NCBI GenBank assembly: GCA_900554585.1
Contig: USHS01000054.1
Location: forward strand, 1-7,810
Direction of reading: 5' to 3'
Length of the DNA: 7,810 nt
Source: an uncultured Collinsella sp.
GTDB taxonomy: Bacteria > Actinomycetota > Coriobacteriia > Coriobacteriales > Coriobacteriaceae
Shown here one piece after another: positions 1-6,186 of the stretch (the stretch's first letter is position 1; the number at the start of each line of letters is the position of its first letter). The notes below the pieces were generated by a model that did no database searches, was not told where the DNA came from, and saw nothing but the letters and a program-made list of their open reading frames with translations. The position numbers were made by a program, and so were the translations under genes.

Positions 1-954
1 CGGCTCGCCATCTGGGGCGAGTCGCACGGACACCAGATAGGCATTTCGCTGGACGGCGTCCCGGCGGGCATCCCGCTCTCGGAGGAGGACTTCGCCGAAG
101 ACCTCGCGCGACGCCGCAGCGGAGCGCCCGGCACGACGCCGAGGCGCGAACCCGACGTACCGCAGATCGTGTCGGGAGTCTACGACGGCTACACGACGGG
201 CGCGCCGCTGACCATCGAATTCGCCAACACCAACACCCACTCGCAGGACTACTCGACCGTCATGCGCCACTACCGCCCCTCGCACGCCGACCTGGTGGCC
301 TACCACAAATTCGCCGGATTCAACGATCCGCGCGGCGGCGGACACTTCTCGGCGCGCCTCACGGTGGCGCTGGTCGCCGCGGGCGTCGTGGCCAAAAAGA
401 TGCTGCCCGCAAGCATCCGCTTCGCGACCCGGCTGACCGAGATCGGCGGCTGCACCGACCCCGAACGTTTCAACGAGGTGCTGCATGCCGCGGCGGCCGA
501 CCGCGACTCGGTGGGCGGCATCGTCGAATGCCGCGTGCAGGGCGTGCCCCTCGGCCTGGGACAGCCCTTCTTCGACTCGGCCGAAAGCATGATCGCCCAC
601 CTGCTGTTCGCCGTCCCGGCGGTCAAGGGGGTCGAATTCGGCAACGGATTCGCCGGAGCGCGTCTGCGCGGCTCGGAGAACAACGACTGCTTCACCGACT
701 GCGACGGCACGACGGCGACCAACAACGCCGGGGGCATCAACGGAGGCATCACCAACGGCAACGAGATCGTGGTGCGCGCGGCGCTGAAACCCACGCCGAG
801 CATCGGCCGCGAACAGATCACCTACAACCTGGCGACCAACAGGGTCGAACCGCTGGAAATCCACGGCCGCCACGACGTCTGCGTCGCCCTGCGCGGCGCG
901 GTGGTCGTCGAAGCCGCCGTGGCCATCGCCCTGGCCAACTTCATCCGCCAATGA
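1..954 (+). CDS. aroC: Chorismate synthase (5' end cut by window)
   Basis: This enzyme makes chorismate from 5-enolpyruvylshikimate-3-phosphate using reduced FMN, the last step of the shikimate pathway, in the cytoplasm. The frame is open from base 1 and gives 317 residues; only about ten N-terminal residues should be missing. Visible family marks are WGESHG near the start (usually FGESHG), RRRSGAPGTTPRREPD, RPSHAD, RGGGHFSAR, the N-rich NNAGGINGGITNG stretch and the C-terminal signature GRHDVCVALRGAVVVEA. The protein is shorter than many family members (about 350 to 390 residues). The RPSHAD and RGGGHFS forms suggest the branch seen in Bacteroidetes and Clostridia rather than the proteobacterial one. 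The stop overlaps the prmC start (ATGA), so the two genes are probably translationally coupled. The family call is very secure. Confidence 0.96.
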   Translation, partial: RLAIWGESHGHQIGISLDGVPAGIPLSEEDFAEDLARRRSGAPGTTPRREPDVPQIVSGVYDGYTTGAPLTIEFANTNTHSQDYSTVMRHYRPSHADLVAYHKFAGFNDPRGGGHFSARLTVALVAAGVVAKKMLPASIRFATRLTEIGGCTDPERFNEVLHAAAADRDSVGGIVECRVQGVPLGLGQPFFDSAESMIAHLLFAVPAVKGVEFGNGFAGARLRGSENNDCFTDCDGTTATNNAGGINGGITNGNEIVVRAALKPTPSIGREQITYNLATNRVEPLEIHGRHDVCVALRGAVVVEAAVAIALANFIRQ

Positions 955-1790
955 CGCGCCGCGGGAGCATCGACGCGCTGGCCGCACGGCTCACGGGACT
1001 TTACGACGCACGCGAAGCCCGCAGCATCGCGCTGGCCGCCGTGGCGGAGCTTTCGGGGCTTTCGCCGTCGGCCCTGCTGACCGACCCGGAAGCGGAACTC
1101 GCCGTCGAAGGGCTGGAAGAGGCCGCAGCCCGTCTGGCTGCGGGCGAGCCGTTGCAATACGTCGTCGGACACACGGAATTTTACGGCCGCCGCTTCGCCG
1201 TGCGCGAAGGGGTTCTGATCCCGCGGCCCGAAACCGAAGAGCTGGTCGACGCGATCCTGCACGGGGAGCGCGAAGCCCGGAGGCTGCTGGACGTAGGGAC
1301 GGGCAGCGGCTGCATCGCGGCTTCGCTGGCTCTGGGGATGCCCGGGACGGAGGTCTTCGCCGCCGACATCTCGGACGACGCGCTGACCGTGGCGGCGGAG
1401 AATTTCCAACAACTCGGCGCGGCGGTCACGCTCCGCAAAGCCGATGCCCTGAACGGGCTGGAGGAGGCTTTTCCGGAGCGGTTCGACGCGATCGTATCGA
1501 ATCCGCCCTACGTTCCCGAGAGCGACCGCGCGGCGATGCACCCCAACGTCCGCGACCACGAACCCGGCCTGGCGCTGTTCGTCCCCGACGACGACGCCAT
1601 CCGTTTCTACCGCGCCATCGCCCGGGCGGGACGGCAGATGCTGACGCCCGGCGGACGTCTTTGGTTCGAGATTTACGAACGCGCCGCGGCGGAGATCGTC
1701 CGCATGCTCGGCGCCGAAGGATACACCGACACCGAGGTCCGCGAGGACCTCTTCGGAAAACCGCGCATGGTATGCACCCGGCTGAAATAA
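951..1790 (+). CDS. prmC: Peptide chain release factor N5-glutamine methyltransferase
   Basis: PrmC (HemK) methylates the glutamine of the GGQ motif in release factors RF1 and RF2 using S-adenosylmethionine, which helps translation termination. The 279-residue product has the usual family length. The helical N-terminal domain carries GEPLQYVVG (about 65-73). It is followed by IPRPETE (90-96), the SAM-binding loop DVGTGSGCIA (114-123), the acidic end of the next strand (AADIS, 137-141) and the catalytic NPPYVPESD (184-192), whose NPPY binds the target glutamine. The start is the ATG in the ATGA overlap with the aroC stop. The frame is open further upstream, but that stretch lies antiparallel to nothing and inside aroC in another frame, giving an arginine-rich shadow. 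It overlaps recX by 19 bases. All key motifs are intact. Confidence 0.96.
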   Translation: MTRRGSIDALAARLTGLYDAREARSIALAAVAELSGLSPSALLTDPEAELAVEGLEEAAARLAAGEPLQYVVGHTEFYGRRFAVREGVLIPRPETEELVDAILHGEREARRLLDVGTGSGCIAASLALGMPGTEVFAADISDDALTVAAENFQQLGAAVTLRKADALNGLEEAFPERFDAIVSNPPYVPESDRAAMHPNVRDHEPGLALFVPDDDAIRFYRAIARAGRQMLTPGGRLWFEIYERAAAEIVRMLGAEGYTDTEVREDLFGKPRMVCTRLK

Positions 1791-2494
1791 GGAAAAAACG
1801 CGACAAAACGCCCGACGAGGCGCTCGCGGCGCTGATGCGCCTCTGCGCCCGCGCCGAAAAGTCGGAGGGCGACGCCCGGCGGCTGATGCGCGGCTGGGGA
1901 GTGGCGGAAAAGGATGCCGAGCAGGTGCTCGGCCGGCTGGTGCGCGACCGCTTTATCGACGACAGCCGCTACGCCGATGCCTTCGTGCGCGAAAAACTGC
2001 GGCTCAGCGGCTGGGGCGAGTACAAAATCCGCACGGCGCTCCAACGCAAGGGGGTTTCGAAGGAACGGATCGACGCGGCGTTGTCGCAGGCCGACCGTCC
2101 GGCAATGGGCGAGCGGCTCGCGCAGCAGCTCGAACGCAAGGCCCGGACGGTGAAATACACCTCGCAATACGAACTGAAAACCAAACTGATACGCTACGGG
2201 CTTTCGCTCGGATACGACTACGAGGCCGTCATGGACCCCGACCTTGCGAGCTTTTGTGCGGCTGCGGGGCTGCCCACGGCGCCCAACGCGCTTTCGGACG
2301 CGGGCTACATGTTTACGCTCTCGGGCGCGGATCTGATCCGCGACCTTTATGCCTACTGCAGCGACCTGGACGAACGCATGGGAGACGCGGCGCAGATCAA
2401 GCCGGGCTACGCGATCAAGCTCGCGCTGCGACTGTTCTTGCTGGACGGCGCCGCTGGCGACGGCGCTACCTCCGCAGACAACGCCTCCGCATAA
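1772..2494 (+). CDS. recX: RecX regulatory protein, running into an unrelated C-terminal tail
   Basis: RecX binds RecA filaments and modulates recombination and the SOS response. Residues 1 to about 154 look like a nearly complete RecX made of three-helix repeats. They include LMRLCARAEKSEGDARRLMRGWGV near the N-terminus (in part), then LVRDRFIDDSRYADAFV (57-72), GEYKIRTALQRKGVSKE (82-98) and the third repeat ending LIRYGLSLGYDYEAVM (139-154). The ATG at 1772 lies inside the prmC 3' end, which fits coupled translation. RecX proteins of this kind usually end about here (150-165 residues), yet the frame stays open to a stop at 2494, adding 86 residues with no RecX character. I read the tail as belonging to other DNA joined at about 2,235, so the true recX stop is lost. 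A genuine RecX fusion is possible but less likely. Confidence 0.85.
   Translation: MHPAEIRKKRDKTPDEALAALMRLCARAEKSEGDARRLMRGWGVAEKDAEQVLGRLVRDRFIDDSRYADAFVREKLRLSGWGEYKIRTALQRKGVSKERIDAALSQADRPAMGERLAQQLERKARTVKYTSQYELKTKLIRYGLSLGYDYEAVMDPDLASFCAAAGLPTAPNALSDAGYMFTLSGADLIRDLYAYCSDLDERMGDAAQIKPGYAIKLALRLFLLDGAAGDGATSADNASA
2228..2248. other. Probable junction between two unrelated genomes
   Basis: RecX homology stops at the codons around 2231-2236 (Val-Met then Asp-Pro-Asp). Upstream the genes are plus-strand Bacteroidales-like housekeeping genes with overlapping ends. Downstream every recognised gene is on the minus strand and has Coriobacteriia-like content. No transposase, integrase, tRNA or terminal repeat lies at the break. 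This makes a contig misjoin more likely than a transfer event. The exact base is uncertain by perhaps twenty bases, because both sides are GC-rich and in frame. Confidence 0.55.
2234..2494 (+). other. 3' end of an unrecognised reading frame fused to recX
   Basis: This is an 86-residue open segment. It contains GYMFTLSGADLIRDLYAYC and ALRLFLLDG, and ends in a low-complexity Ala/Gly/Asp tail before a TAA stop. I do not recognise a family. No signal peptide or membrane segment is evident, and the helical, leucine-containing stretches look like the C-terminus of a soluble protein. It converges on the minus-strand membrane protein gene with 41 bases between the two stops and a hairpin in that gap. 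That layout is what one expects if this is the genuine C-terminus of a plus-strand gene in the second genome, its 5' part replaced by recX. Confidence 0.45.
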
Positions 2495-2495
2495 C

Positions 2496-2519
2496 AAAAG
2501 CTGGGAAATCGCTCCCGGC
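2496..2519 (-). terminator. Hairpin terminator after the PilZ/membrane-protein unit
   Basis: On the minus strand a 7-bp stem, GCCGGGA with TCCCAGC (one G-T wobble), encloses a 6-base loop and is followed directly by TTTTG. It lies 17 bases past the stop of the membrane-protein gene, the expected place for a factor-independent terminator. In the plus direction the stem is followed by a weaker CT-rich tract, so any plus-strand activity is probably weaker. Confidence 0.6.
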
Positions 2520-2535
2520 CCGGCGCTTCTTCGTT

Positions 2536-3687
2536 CTACTTGTCCCCGTCCCCTGCGGGCGAGTTCTTTTGGTTGCGGCGGTTACTCCAGGTCACGTTGT
2601 GTTCCTTGTAGTAATCGGGCGCCTCGTTGCCGCTCGCGCTAATGGGGTCGTTGCCGGTCAGGGTGTCGGTAATATCCTGCACGAACTTAACGAACAAGCT
2701 CGAATCGTCGGTCTCGGACGAATCAAAATCAAAGCCGAGCTCCACCGCGCCACCGATGATCTTGTCCACGCACTCTGGGTCGTCGCCGTCCAGCCAAATG
2801 ACCACGGTGTATTTGTCCACGTCGCCCACGCGGAAGTTTTTGTGGCTAATGGTCGTCACCACGTCCTTGGACGCAAACGGCTCGGTGTTGGGCTCGGGGC
2901 TGCCGTTGGCCGCAGCCGCCGCATAGGTGGTGGGCTCGCCATTGCGATACACCCTCACGCGCGCAGCCTTCTCCACGCCCTTGCTAGCGCTGACCACCTT
3001 GAGCTTGGCGCTGTAGCCCAGATCGGTCTTGCCGGCGTTGCGGATATAGAAGGTGTACGCCACGTAGTTCTTGCCGTTGTGGCTGCCGTCGATGTCGTCC
3101 AAGTTGTCGGGCAGGTCCTCGGCAGCGATATTGGTGCCGTTGTCCAAGGCATCGGCGGCCAGGCGCGCGGTGGCGTTGTTAAAGTCGCCGTTGTCGGCAA
3201 TGGCAACGCCGCGGCGGAACAGCTCCAAGCGGTTGAGGTTGATGGTGAAGTTACCCATGTTTTCCTGCATAAACGACAGGGCGAACAGCACGCCAAAGGC
3301 AAGCGCCAGCACCACGAGGGCCTTTTGTAGCTTGTCCATGCGCAGCAGCGCCGCGCCGATGCGCTCCATGCGGCGCTTGGGCATATACATGGACACGACC
3401 GCGTCGGGATCGATGTCGTCGAGGTCCTGGTCGGCCAGCGCCTGCTCCAACTCCTCGATGCGCACCACGCCGCGCAGGTTGCGCTTGGGCTTGGGCTTAC
3501 GCTTGGACTTGCCGAAGCGCTTGCGGGAGGCGGGAGCCTGCTCGGGCGCGGAGTCCTCGCCGGGCGCATCCTCGGCATTGGTGCCGGGCGCGTTCTGCGA
3601 CGTGTCCTCGTCCAAATCCTCGGGCAAATCCTCAGCCAAATCCTCGGCAGCTTGATCTTTGTTGTCGTTACGCTTGAACAGAGCCAT
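2536..3687 (-). CDS. One-pass membrane protein with TasA/camelysin-like outer domain
   Basis: The product has 383 residues and no function I can name with certainty. Residues 1-50 are strongly acidic (repeated EDL units), and 55-69 form a basic patch (RKRFGKSKRKPKPKR). Residues 70-120 look helical and cytoplasmic. A single hydrophobic segment lies at about 123-140 (ALVVLALAFGVLFALSFM), so residues 141-383 should be outside the cell. The outer part has the beta-strand pattern of TasA/camelysin-like surface proteins: a YVAYTFYIRNAG strand (208-219), KYTVVIWLDGDDPECVD (292-308) and GGAVELGFDFD. The WL(D/E)GxDPEC stretch also occurs in many uncharacterised Gram-positive surface proteins. No LPXTG sorting signal is present. 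The start lies 5 bases after the PilZ stop without a strong ribosome site, which suggests translational coupling. It may be a surface fibre or biofilm-related protein; this role is inferred. Confidence 0.75.
   Translation of the reverse strand: MALFKRNDNKDQAAEDLAEDLPEDLDEDTSQNAPGTNAEDAPGEDSAPEQAPASRKRFGKSKRKPKPKRNLRGVVRIEELEQALADQDLDDIDPDAVVSMYMPKRRMERIGAALLRMDKLQKALVVLALAFGVLFALSFMQENMGNFTINLNRLELFRRGVAIADNGDFNNATARLAADALDNGTNIAAEDLPDNLDDIDGSHNGKNYVAYTFYIRNAGKTDLGYSAKLKVVSASKGVEKAARVRVYRNGEPTTYAAAAANGSPEPNTEPFASKDVVTTISHKNFRVGDVDKYTVVIWLDGDDPECVDKIIGGAVELGFDFDSSETDDSSLFVKFVQDITDTLTGNDPISASGNEAPDYYKEHNVTWSNRRNQKNSPAGDGDK
3612..3647 (-). repeat. Three tandem 12-bp units encoding EDL repeats
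   Basis: The plus strand reads CCAAATCCTCGG, GCAAATCCTCAG, CCAAATCCTCGG in direct succession. On the coding strand each unit encodes Glu-Asp-Leu plus Pro or Ala, within the acidic N-terminus of the membrane protein. Such in-frame units can change copy number by slippage without shifting the frame. Confidence 0.8.
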
Positions 3688-3692
3688 GACGA

Positions 3693-4358
3693 TCAGATCT
3701 TATATTTGGTGCGAATGTAGCCGACGTATTCTTTGACGAGCTCGCGCTCCATGTCATCGGCGTAACGGAACTGCAGGCCGCAGACGTTGCGGTACAGGCT
3801 GCCCTTGGGCGCGCGGCGCACCCAGCACACGATGCCCAGCTGCTCGGGCAACTCGTGCCGCTCGCCCTGCAGACGGATCGTGGGCATTTGCACGGCCAGG
3901 GCCTCGCCCACGTCGGGGTAATCGTTAAGGTAGATAGCCAGACCGCCGGCCGAGACGTCGATGGTCATGGCGTCCTCGGGCTCGTGGGTCGGCGCGTTGT
4001 CGCGCTGGTAGGTCAGGCGCATGGCGACCTTAAAACGCTCGTCGCGGCGCTTGACGAAGCTGCGCTGCTCGGCGACTTTGCGCATTTTCCAGTAGGTGCG
4101 GATGCCCTTTTTCTCGACCGACTCGGGGTAGCCGGCGAGCACGAACGTTTCCTCGCCCACTTTGTATTGCAGCAGGAGCTTTTGGTTTTCGTCCATGATG
4201 AGCGGCTTGCCGGCGAGCATGGGCGCGCTCATAAGAAAGTACGCTTCGTCCAGGTTCTCTTTGTACGTGGCGAGCATGTTGAAGTCGGTTTTTTGGCCCA
4301 TGGGCACGTCGAATGCCACCTGAAGCTTAGTCCCCGGCGTTATCTGTTGCTCTGCCAT
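3693..4358 (-). CDS. PilZ-domain protein, predicted cyclic-di-GMP receptor
   Basis: The 221-residue product has two parts. Residues 1 to about 95 form a beta-rich N-terminal domain like that of YcgR-type proteins. It is followed by a PilZ domain with both cyclic-di-GMP binding motifs intact: RRDER (104-108, the RxxxR switch) and DVSAGG (134-139, the DxSxxG motif). Known PilZ proteins of this layout bind cyclic-di-GMP and then act on motility, secretion or surface polymer machinery. Here the partner is probably the membrane protein encoded 5 bases downstream, since the two appear to share one transcript. The start at 4358 is chosen because AGGGGAG lies 5 bases upstream; an in-frame ATG at 4391 lacks such a site. 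No membrane segment is seen, so the protein is cytoplasmic. The domain call is strong; the target is inferred. Confidence 0.9.
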   Translation of the reverse strand: MAEQQITPGTKLQVAFDVPMGQKTDFNMLATYKENLDEAYFLMSAPMLAGKPLIMDENQKLLLQYKVGEETFVLAGYPESVEKKGIRTYWKMRKVAEQRSFVKRRDERFKVAMRLTYQRDNAPTHEPEDAMTIDVSAGGLAIYLNDYPDVGEALAVQMPTIRLQGERHELPEQLGIVCWVRRAPKGSLYRNVCGLQFRYADDMERELVKEYVGYIRTKYKI

Positions 4359-4363
4359 GTATT

Positions 4364-4370
4364 CTCCCCT
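4364..4370 (-). promoter_or_regulatory. Ribosome binding site of the PilZ gene
   Basis: The minus strand reads AGGGGAG, five bases before the ATG at 4358. It decides this start over the in-frame ATG eleven codons upstream. Confidence 0.8.
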
Positions 4371-4416
4371 AGTCGCGGGCGCCGATATCATCGTCGTGCG
4401 CGATGCACATTGGGCT

Positions 4417-4444
4417 ATTGTAACTGCTTTGCCACAGGTTTCGA
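4417..4444 (-). promoter_or_regulatory. Predicted promoter of the PilZ/membrane-protein unit
   Basis: On the minus strand TACAAT (4422-4417) matches the -10 consensus at five of six bases. TCGAAA (4444-4439) matches the -35 box at four of six, with a 16-base spacer. Transcription would begin near 4410, giving a leader of about 50 bases. The region between this unit and the AlbA_2 gene holds no other clear signal, and I see no terminator after the AlbA_2 gene, so read-through from that gene is possible. Confidence 0.5.
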
Positions 4445-4486
4445 TGTGCGGTGCGTGAAATGGCGGGATGTGAGGCGCGGCGGCCG

Positions 4487-5962
4487 CTAGTGCAGCTGCC
4501 CCGCGCGCTCCGTTAGCCGGTACTTGCGGTTGCGGCTCGTCGCCGACGCCGTAGGTTCAAGCTCGCCCTGTGCGATGAGCGCATTGACGCGTACCCTAAC
4601 CTGGGAGACGGTGAGTCCCGTGCATTCTGCCAGCTCGCGCGTTCCCAACTCGTCATAGCGCTTGAGGGCCGCCATGATCAGGTCCCCGCCATGATCGACC
4701 TGCTCAACCTTTGAGCGATAGAGGACAACCTTAAACCGGTCAAAACCAGGGCAAAACAGAGGCTCCGACAAACCATGCGCGCGCATGGCGTCAAACATCA
4801 TCGGGATGCCTGAGCCATTGCCCTCAGCCGGCGAACCTGCACCATCCGGCAGCGGAACAATCGACATCAGTTTCACAAGCGTCGCATTGCGACATCGGGA
4901 GCTGCCGTCAAACAGGTTCTCGCGAGTCTTTCCTCCGTATAGGCCGCCGGGGTTCGTCACTTCGATACGGTCATCAAAGACGTCAACAGCGATCGACTGC
5001 CCACAGAACCGGTCTCCGTATTCTCGGTGGATTACGGCGTTGGCGATTGCCTCGCGCAGGACCTCCTCGGGAATCTCCAGCGAGTCGACACGCGAGACGC
5101 CTTTGATCATCGAGTTTCGTCGTAAATTTTTGGCGACCGCCGCGACGGCATCCGAGATCATTTCACCCAACGTCCCCTCGCAGATCGTACGGTCCATGAA
5201 CCTCAACGACCCCGCCGCGCCCTTCTGCGTTCCGGCATAGACCGCCACATCGATAAAGAGCTTGGGATAGAACTGCTGGGGATAGGCACCCGCGGCCAGG
5301 AGCCCGGCCTTAGTAACATTGCCCTGCGAGTCGAGGAAATTCAGGCGCTCCAGCTTCGTTTTCTTGTCCGGCGCGCCGCGCATCGCACGAGGTGTCAGTG
5401 AGAAAGCACGCTCTATCGTGCGGTCGACCAGGGCCTCGTCAAGATCGTCTGCGACCGCGCCGGGCACTGCATCGCGATCACTGGGGCTCGCCCGTTCATA
5501 CGATGACAAGGACAGGACCTCGGTCGACGAGAGCGGAACATCTTTATCATCGATGCGTTTGTAGCTGCCGCCTTGAGCGCCCCGCTCTATGACATAACAA
5601 GGCTTGCTCGACGGGTCGAGCTCCTCAATCGTGATGACCAGAACCACGGTGCCCTGGAGCTCCACGCGTTCAATGGTGTATTTGGGCGGATTGGCCAGTT
5701 TTCCGCGCCCGCCGGCATCACCCATGCCCGCTACGAATTGGTTGAGCACCTTCTCGGTCTCAAAGTTCTCAACCGGGACAAAGCCCGCGCGCTCGCTCAC
5801 GCCGAGCACGATAATTCCGCCAGCGGTATTCGCGAATGCGCTAACCGTTTCCCATACGTCGCGGGAAAGCGTCGTGGCGCTCTCCTTGACCTCGACGTTA
5901 AGATCGTCCGAGCCCATGCGCCTTAAAGACTCGAGCAGACCGGTCAGCTCGTTTTCGTTCAT
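4487..5962 (-). CDS. Schlafen-type AlbA_2 / HATPase / winged-helix regulator
   Basis: The 491-residue protein belongs to the COG2865-type group of putative transcriptional regulators. An N-terminal Schlafen AlbA_2 domain spans about 15-140, with VEVKES and FANTAGGIIVLGVSE (about 24-57). A HATPase_c_4-type domain (often named RecG C-terminal) spans about 295-405, with LREAIANAVIHREYGD, DRIEVTNPGGLYGG and a glycine loop GNGSGIPMMFDAM. The C-terminus (about 428-487) is a winged helix with a TRELAECTGLTVSQVRVRVN recognition-helix region. Several family members are DNA-binding; effectors are mostly unknown. The start at 5962 is preferred over the ATG two codons earlier because GAAAGGA then sits 7 bases away. 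The gene is a single unit, separated from the PTS operon upstream by a terminator and an unusual repeat array that may be its operator. Confidence 0.88.
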   Translation of the reverse strand: MNENELTGLLESLRRMGSDDLNVEVKESATTLSRDVWETVSAFANTAGGIIVLGVSERAGFVPVENFETEKVLNQFVAGMGDAGGRGKLANPPKYTIERVELQGTVVLVITIEELDPSSKPCYVIERGAQGGSYKRIDDKDVPLSSTEVLSLSSYERASPSDRDAVPGAVADDLDEALVDRTIERAFSLTPRAMRGAPDKKTKLERLNFLDSQGNVTKAGLLAAGAYPQQFYPKLFIDVAVYAGTQKGAAGSLRFMDRTICEGTLGEMISDAVAAVAKNLRRNSMIKGVSRVDSLEIPEEVLREAIANAVIHREYGDRFCGQSIAVDVFDDRIEVTNPGGLYGGKTRENLFDGSSRCRNATLVKLMSIVPLPDGAGSPAEGNGSGIPMMFDAMRAHGLSEPLFCPGFDRFKVVLYRSKVEQVDHGGDLIMAALKRYDELGTRELAECTGLTVSQVRVRVNALIAQGELEPTASATSRNRKYRLTERAGQLH

Positions 5963-5969
5963 CTGCATG

Positions 5970-5976
5970 TCCTTTC
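5970..5976 (-). promoter_or_regulatory. Ribosome binding site of the AlbA_2 gene
   Basis: The minus strand reads GAAAGGA. It is 7 bases from the ATG at 5962 but only 1 base from the ATG at 5968, which favours the second Met as the start. Confidence 0.7.
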
Positions 5977-6021
5977 GCTCGGCCCGGCGGAGAATGCCGC
6001 GAATAGATTTCCTTCGTCTCT

Positions 6022-6096
6022 CAGTTATCTCTCGTAATTATCTCTCATCTTTCTGCTATCTCTCATATTAGAGATAAGTGAGAGATGAAAGATAAG
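6022..6096. repeat. 75-bp direct repeat, copy A, built of 11-base motifs
   Basis: This copy begins CAGTTATCTCTC and matches copy B (6187-6261) at 64 of 75 positions with no gap. It contains the motif TTATCTCTCAT or close variants forward at 6025-6035, 6038-6048 (perfect) and 6056-6066. On the opposite strand the motif lies at 6067-6077, 6078-6088 and 6085-6095. The forward and inverted groups face each other, and TATCTCT (6057-6063) with AGAGATA (6070-6076) can form a hairpin with a 6-base loop. A half-like CATCTTTC lies at 6047-6053. The array ends about 60 bases before the AlbA_2 start, a position suited to an operator or a leader structure. Confidence 0.9.
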
Positions 6097-6114
6097 ATAT
6101 CTGCCATTTGTTTC

Positions 6115-6143
6115 ATTTAAACATGTTTTTGCTGGTAGAACAA
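6115..6143 (-). promoter_or_regulatory. Weak candidate promoter of the AlbA_2 gene
   Basis: On the minus strand TTGTTC (6143-6138) and TTAAAT (6120-6115) are separated by 17 bases. They match the -35 box at three and the -10 box at four of six positions. If real, the promoter would lie between the two repeat copies. Copy B would then be upstream and copy A inside the leader, an arrangement well suited to repression. The match is poor and other AT-rich positions could serve. Confidence 0.25.
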
Positions 6144-6151
6144 TCAGAATT

Positions 6152-6177
6152 GAGACAATACCATGATTGCTTGTCTC
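6152..6177. repeat. Inverted repeat GAGACAA / TTGTCTC
   Basis: The 7-base arms GAGACAA (6152-6158) and TTGTCTC (6171-6177) surround a 12-base centre. The arms resemble the array motif with one changed base (TTGTCTC against TTATCTC), so they may be degenerate members of the same site family. An operator half-site pair is possible; chance cannot be excluded. Confidence 0.4.
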
Positions 6178-6186
6178 TTTGCTGAT

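Larger units (their letters stand above)
6097..6186. other. AT-rich spacer between the two repeat copies
   Basis: This 90-base stretch carries no gene. It is clearly more AT-rich than its surroundings and contains a weak minus-strand promoter candidate and a 7-bp inverted repeat, listed separately. The rest of the intergenic region (5977-6021 and 6262-6311) shows no feature I can support, apart from the terminator that follows. Confidence 0.6.

Noticed and set aside
1..400. Unusual chorismate synthase because of WGESHG, RPSHAD and RGGGHFS
   Set aside because: RPSHAD and RGGGHFS variants are normal in the Bacteroidetes/Clostridia branch, and a single F-to-W change in the first motif is not enough to suggest altered function.
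528..950. N-terminal extension of PrmC
   Set aside because: It lies inside aroC in another frame and encodes an arginine-rich stretch; the family starts at the ATG at 951.
822..1559. Minus-strand open frames opposite aroC and prmC
   Set aside because: GC-rich DNA leaves antisense frames open; the plus-strand proteins have complete catalytic motifs and the antisense products have none.
2254..3330. Long plus-strand open frame of 358 codons
   Set aside because: It lies almost wholly antisense to the membrane-protein gene, begins inside the recX tail in another frame, and its translation is a compositionally odd Val/Gly/His-rich shadow without motifs.
4359..4391. Longer PilZ protein starting at 4391
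   Set aside because: The eleven extra residues have no ribosome binding site and would place the start very close to the predicted transcription start near 4410.
3855..4490. Plus-strand open frame opposite the PilZ gene
   Set aside because: It is antisense to a gene with intact PilZ motifs, a good ribosome site and a promoter; the translation shows no family features.
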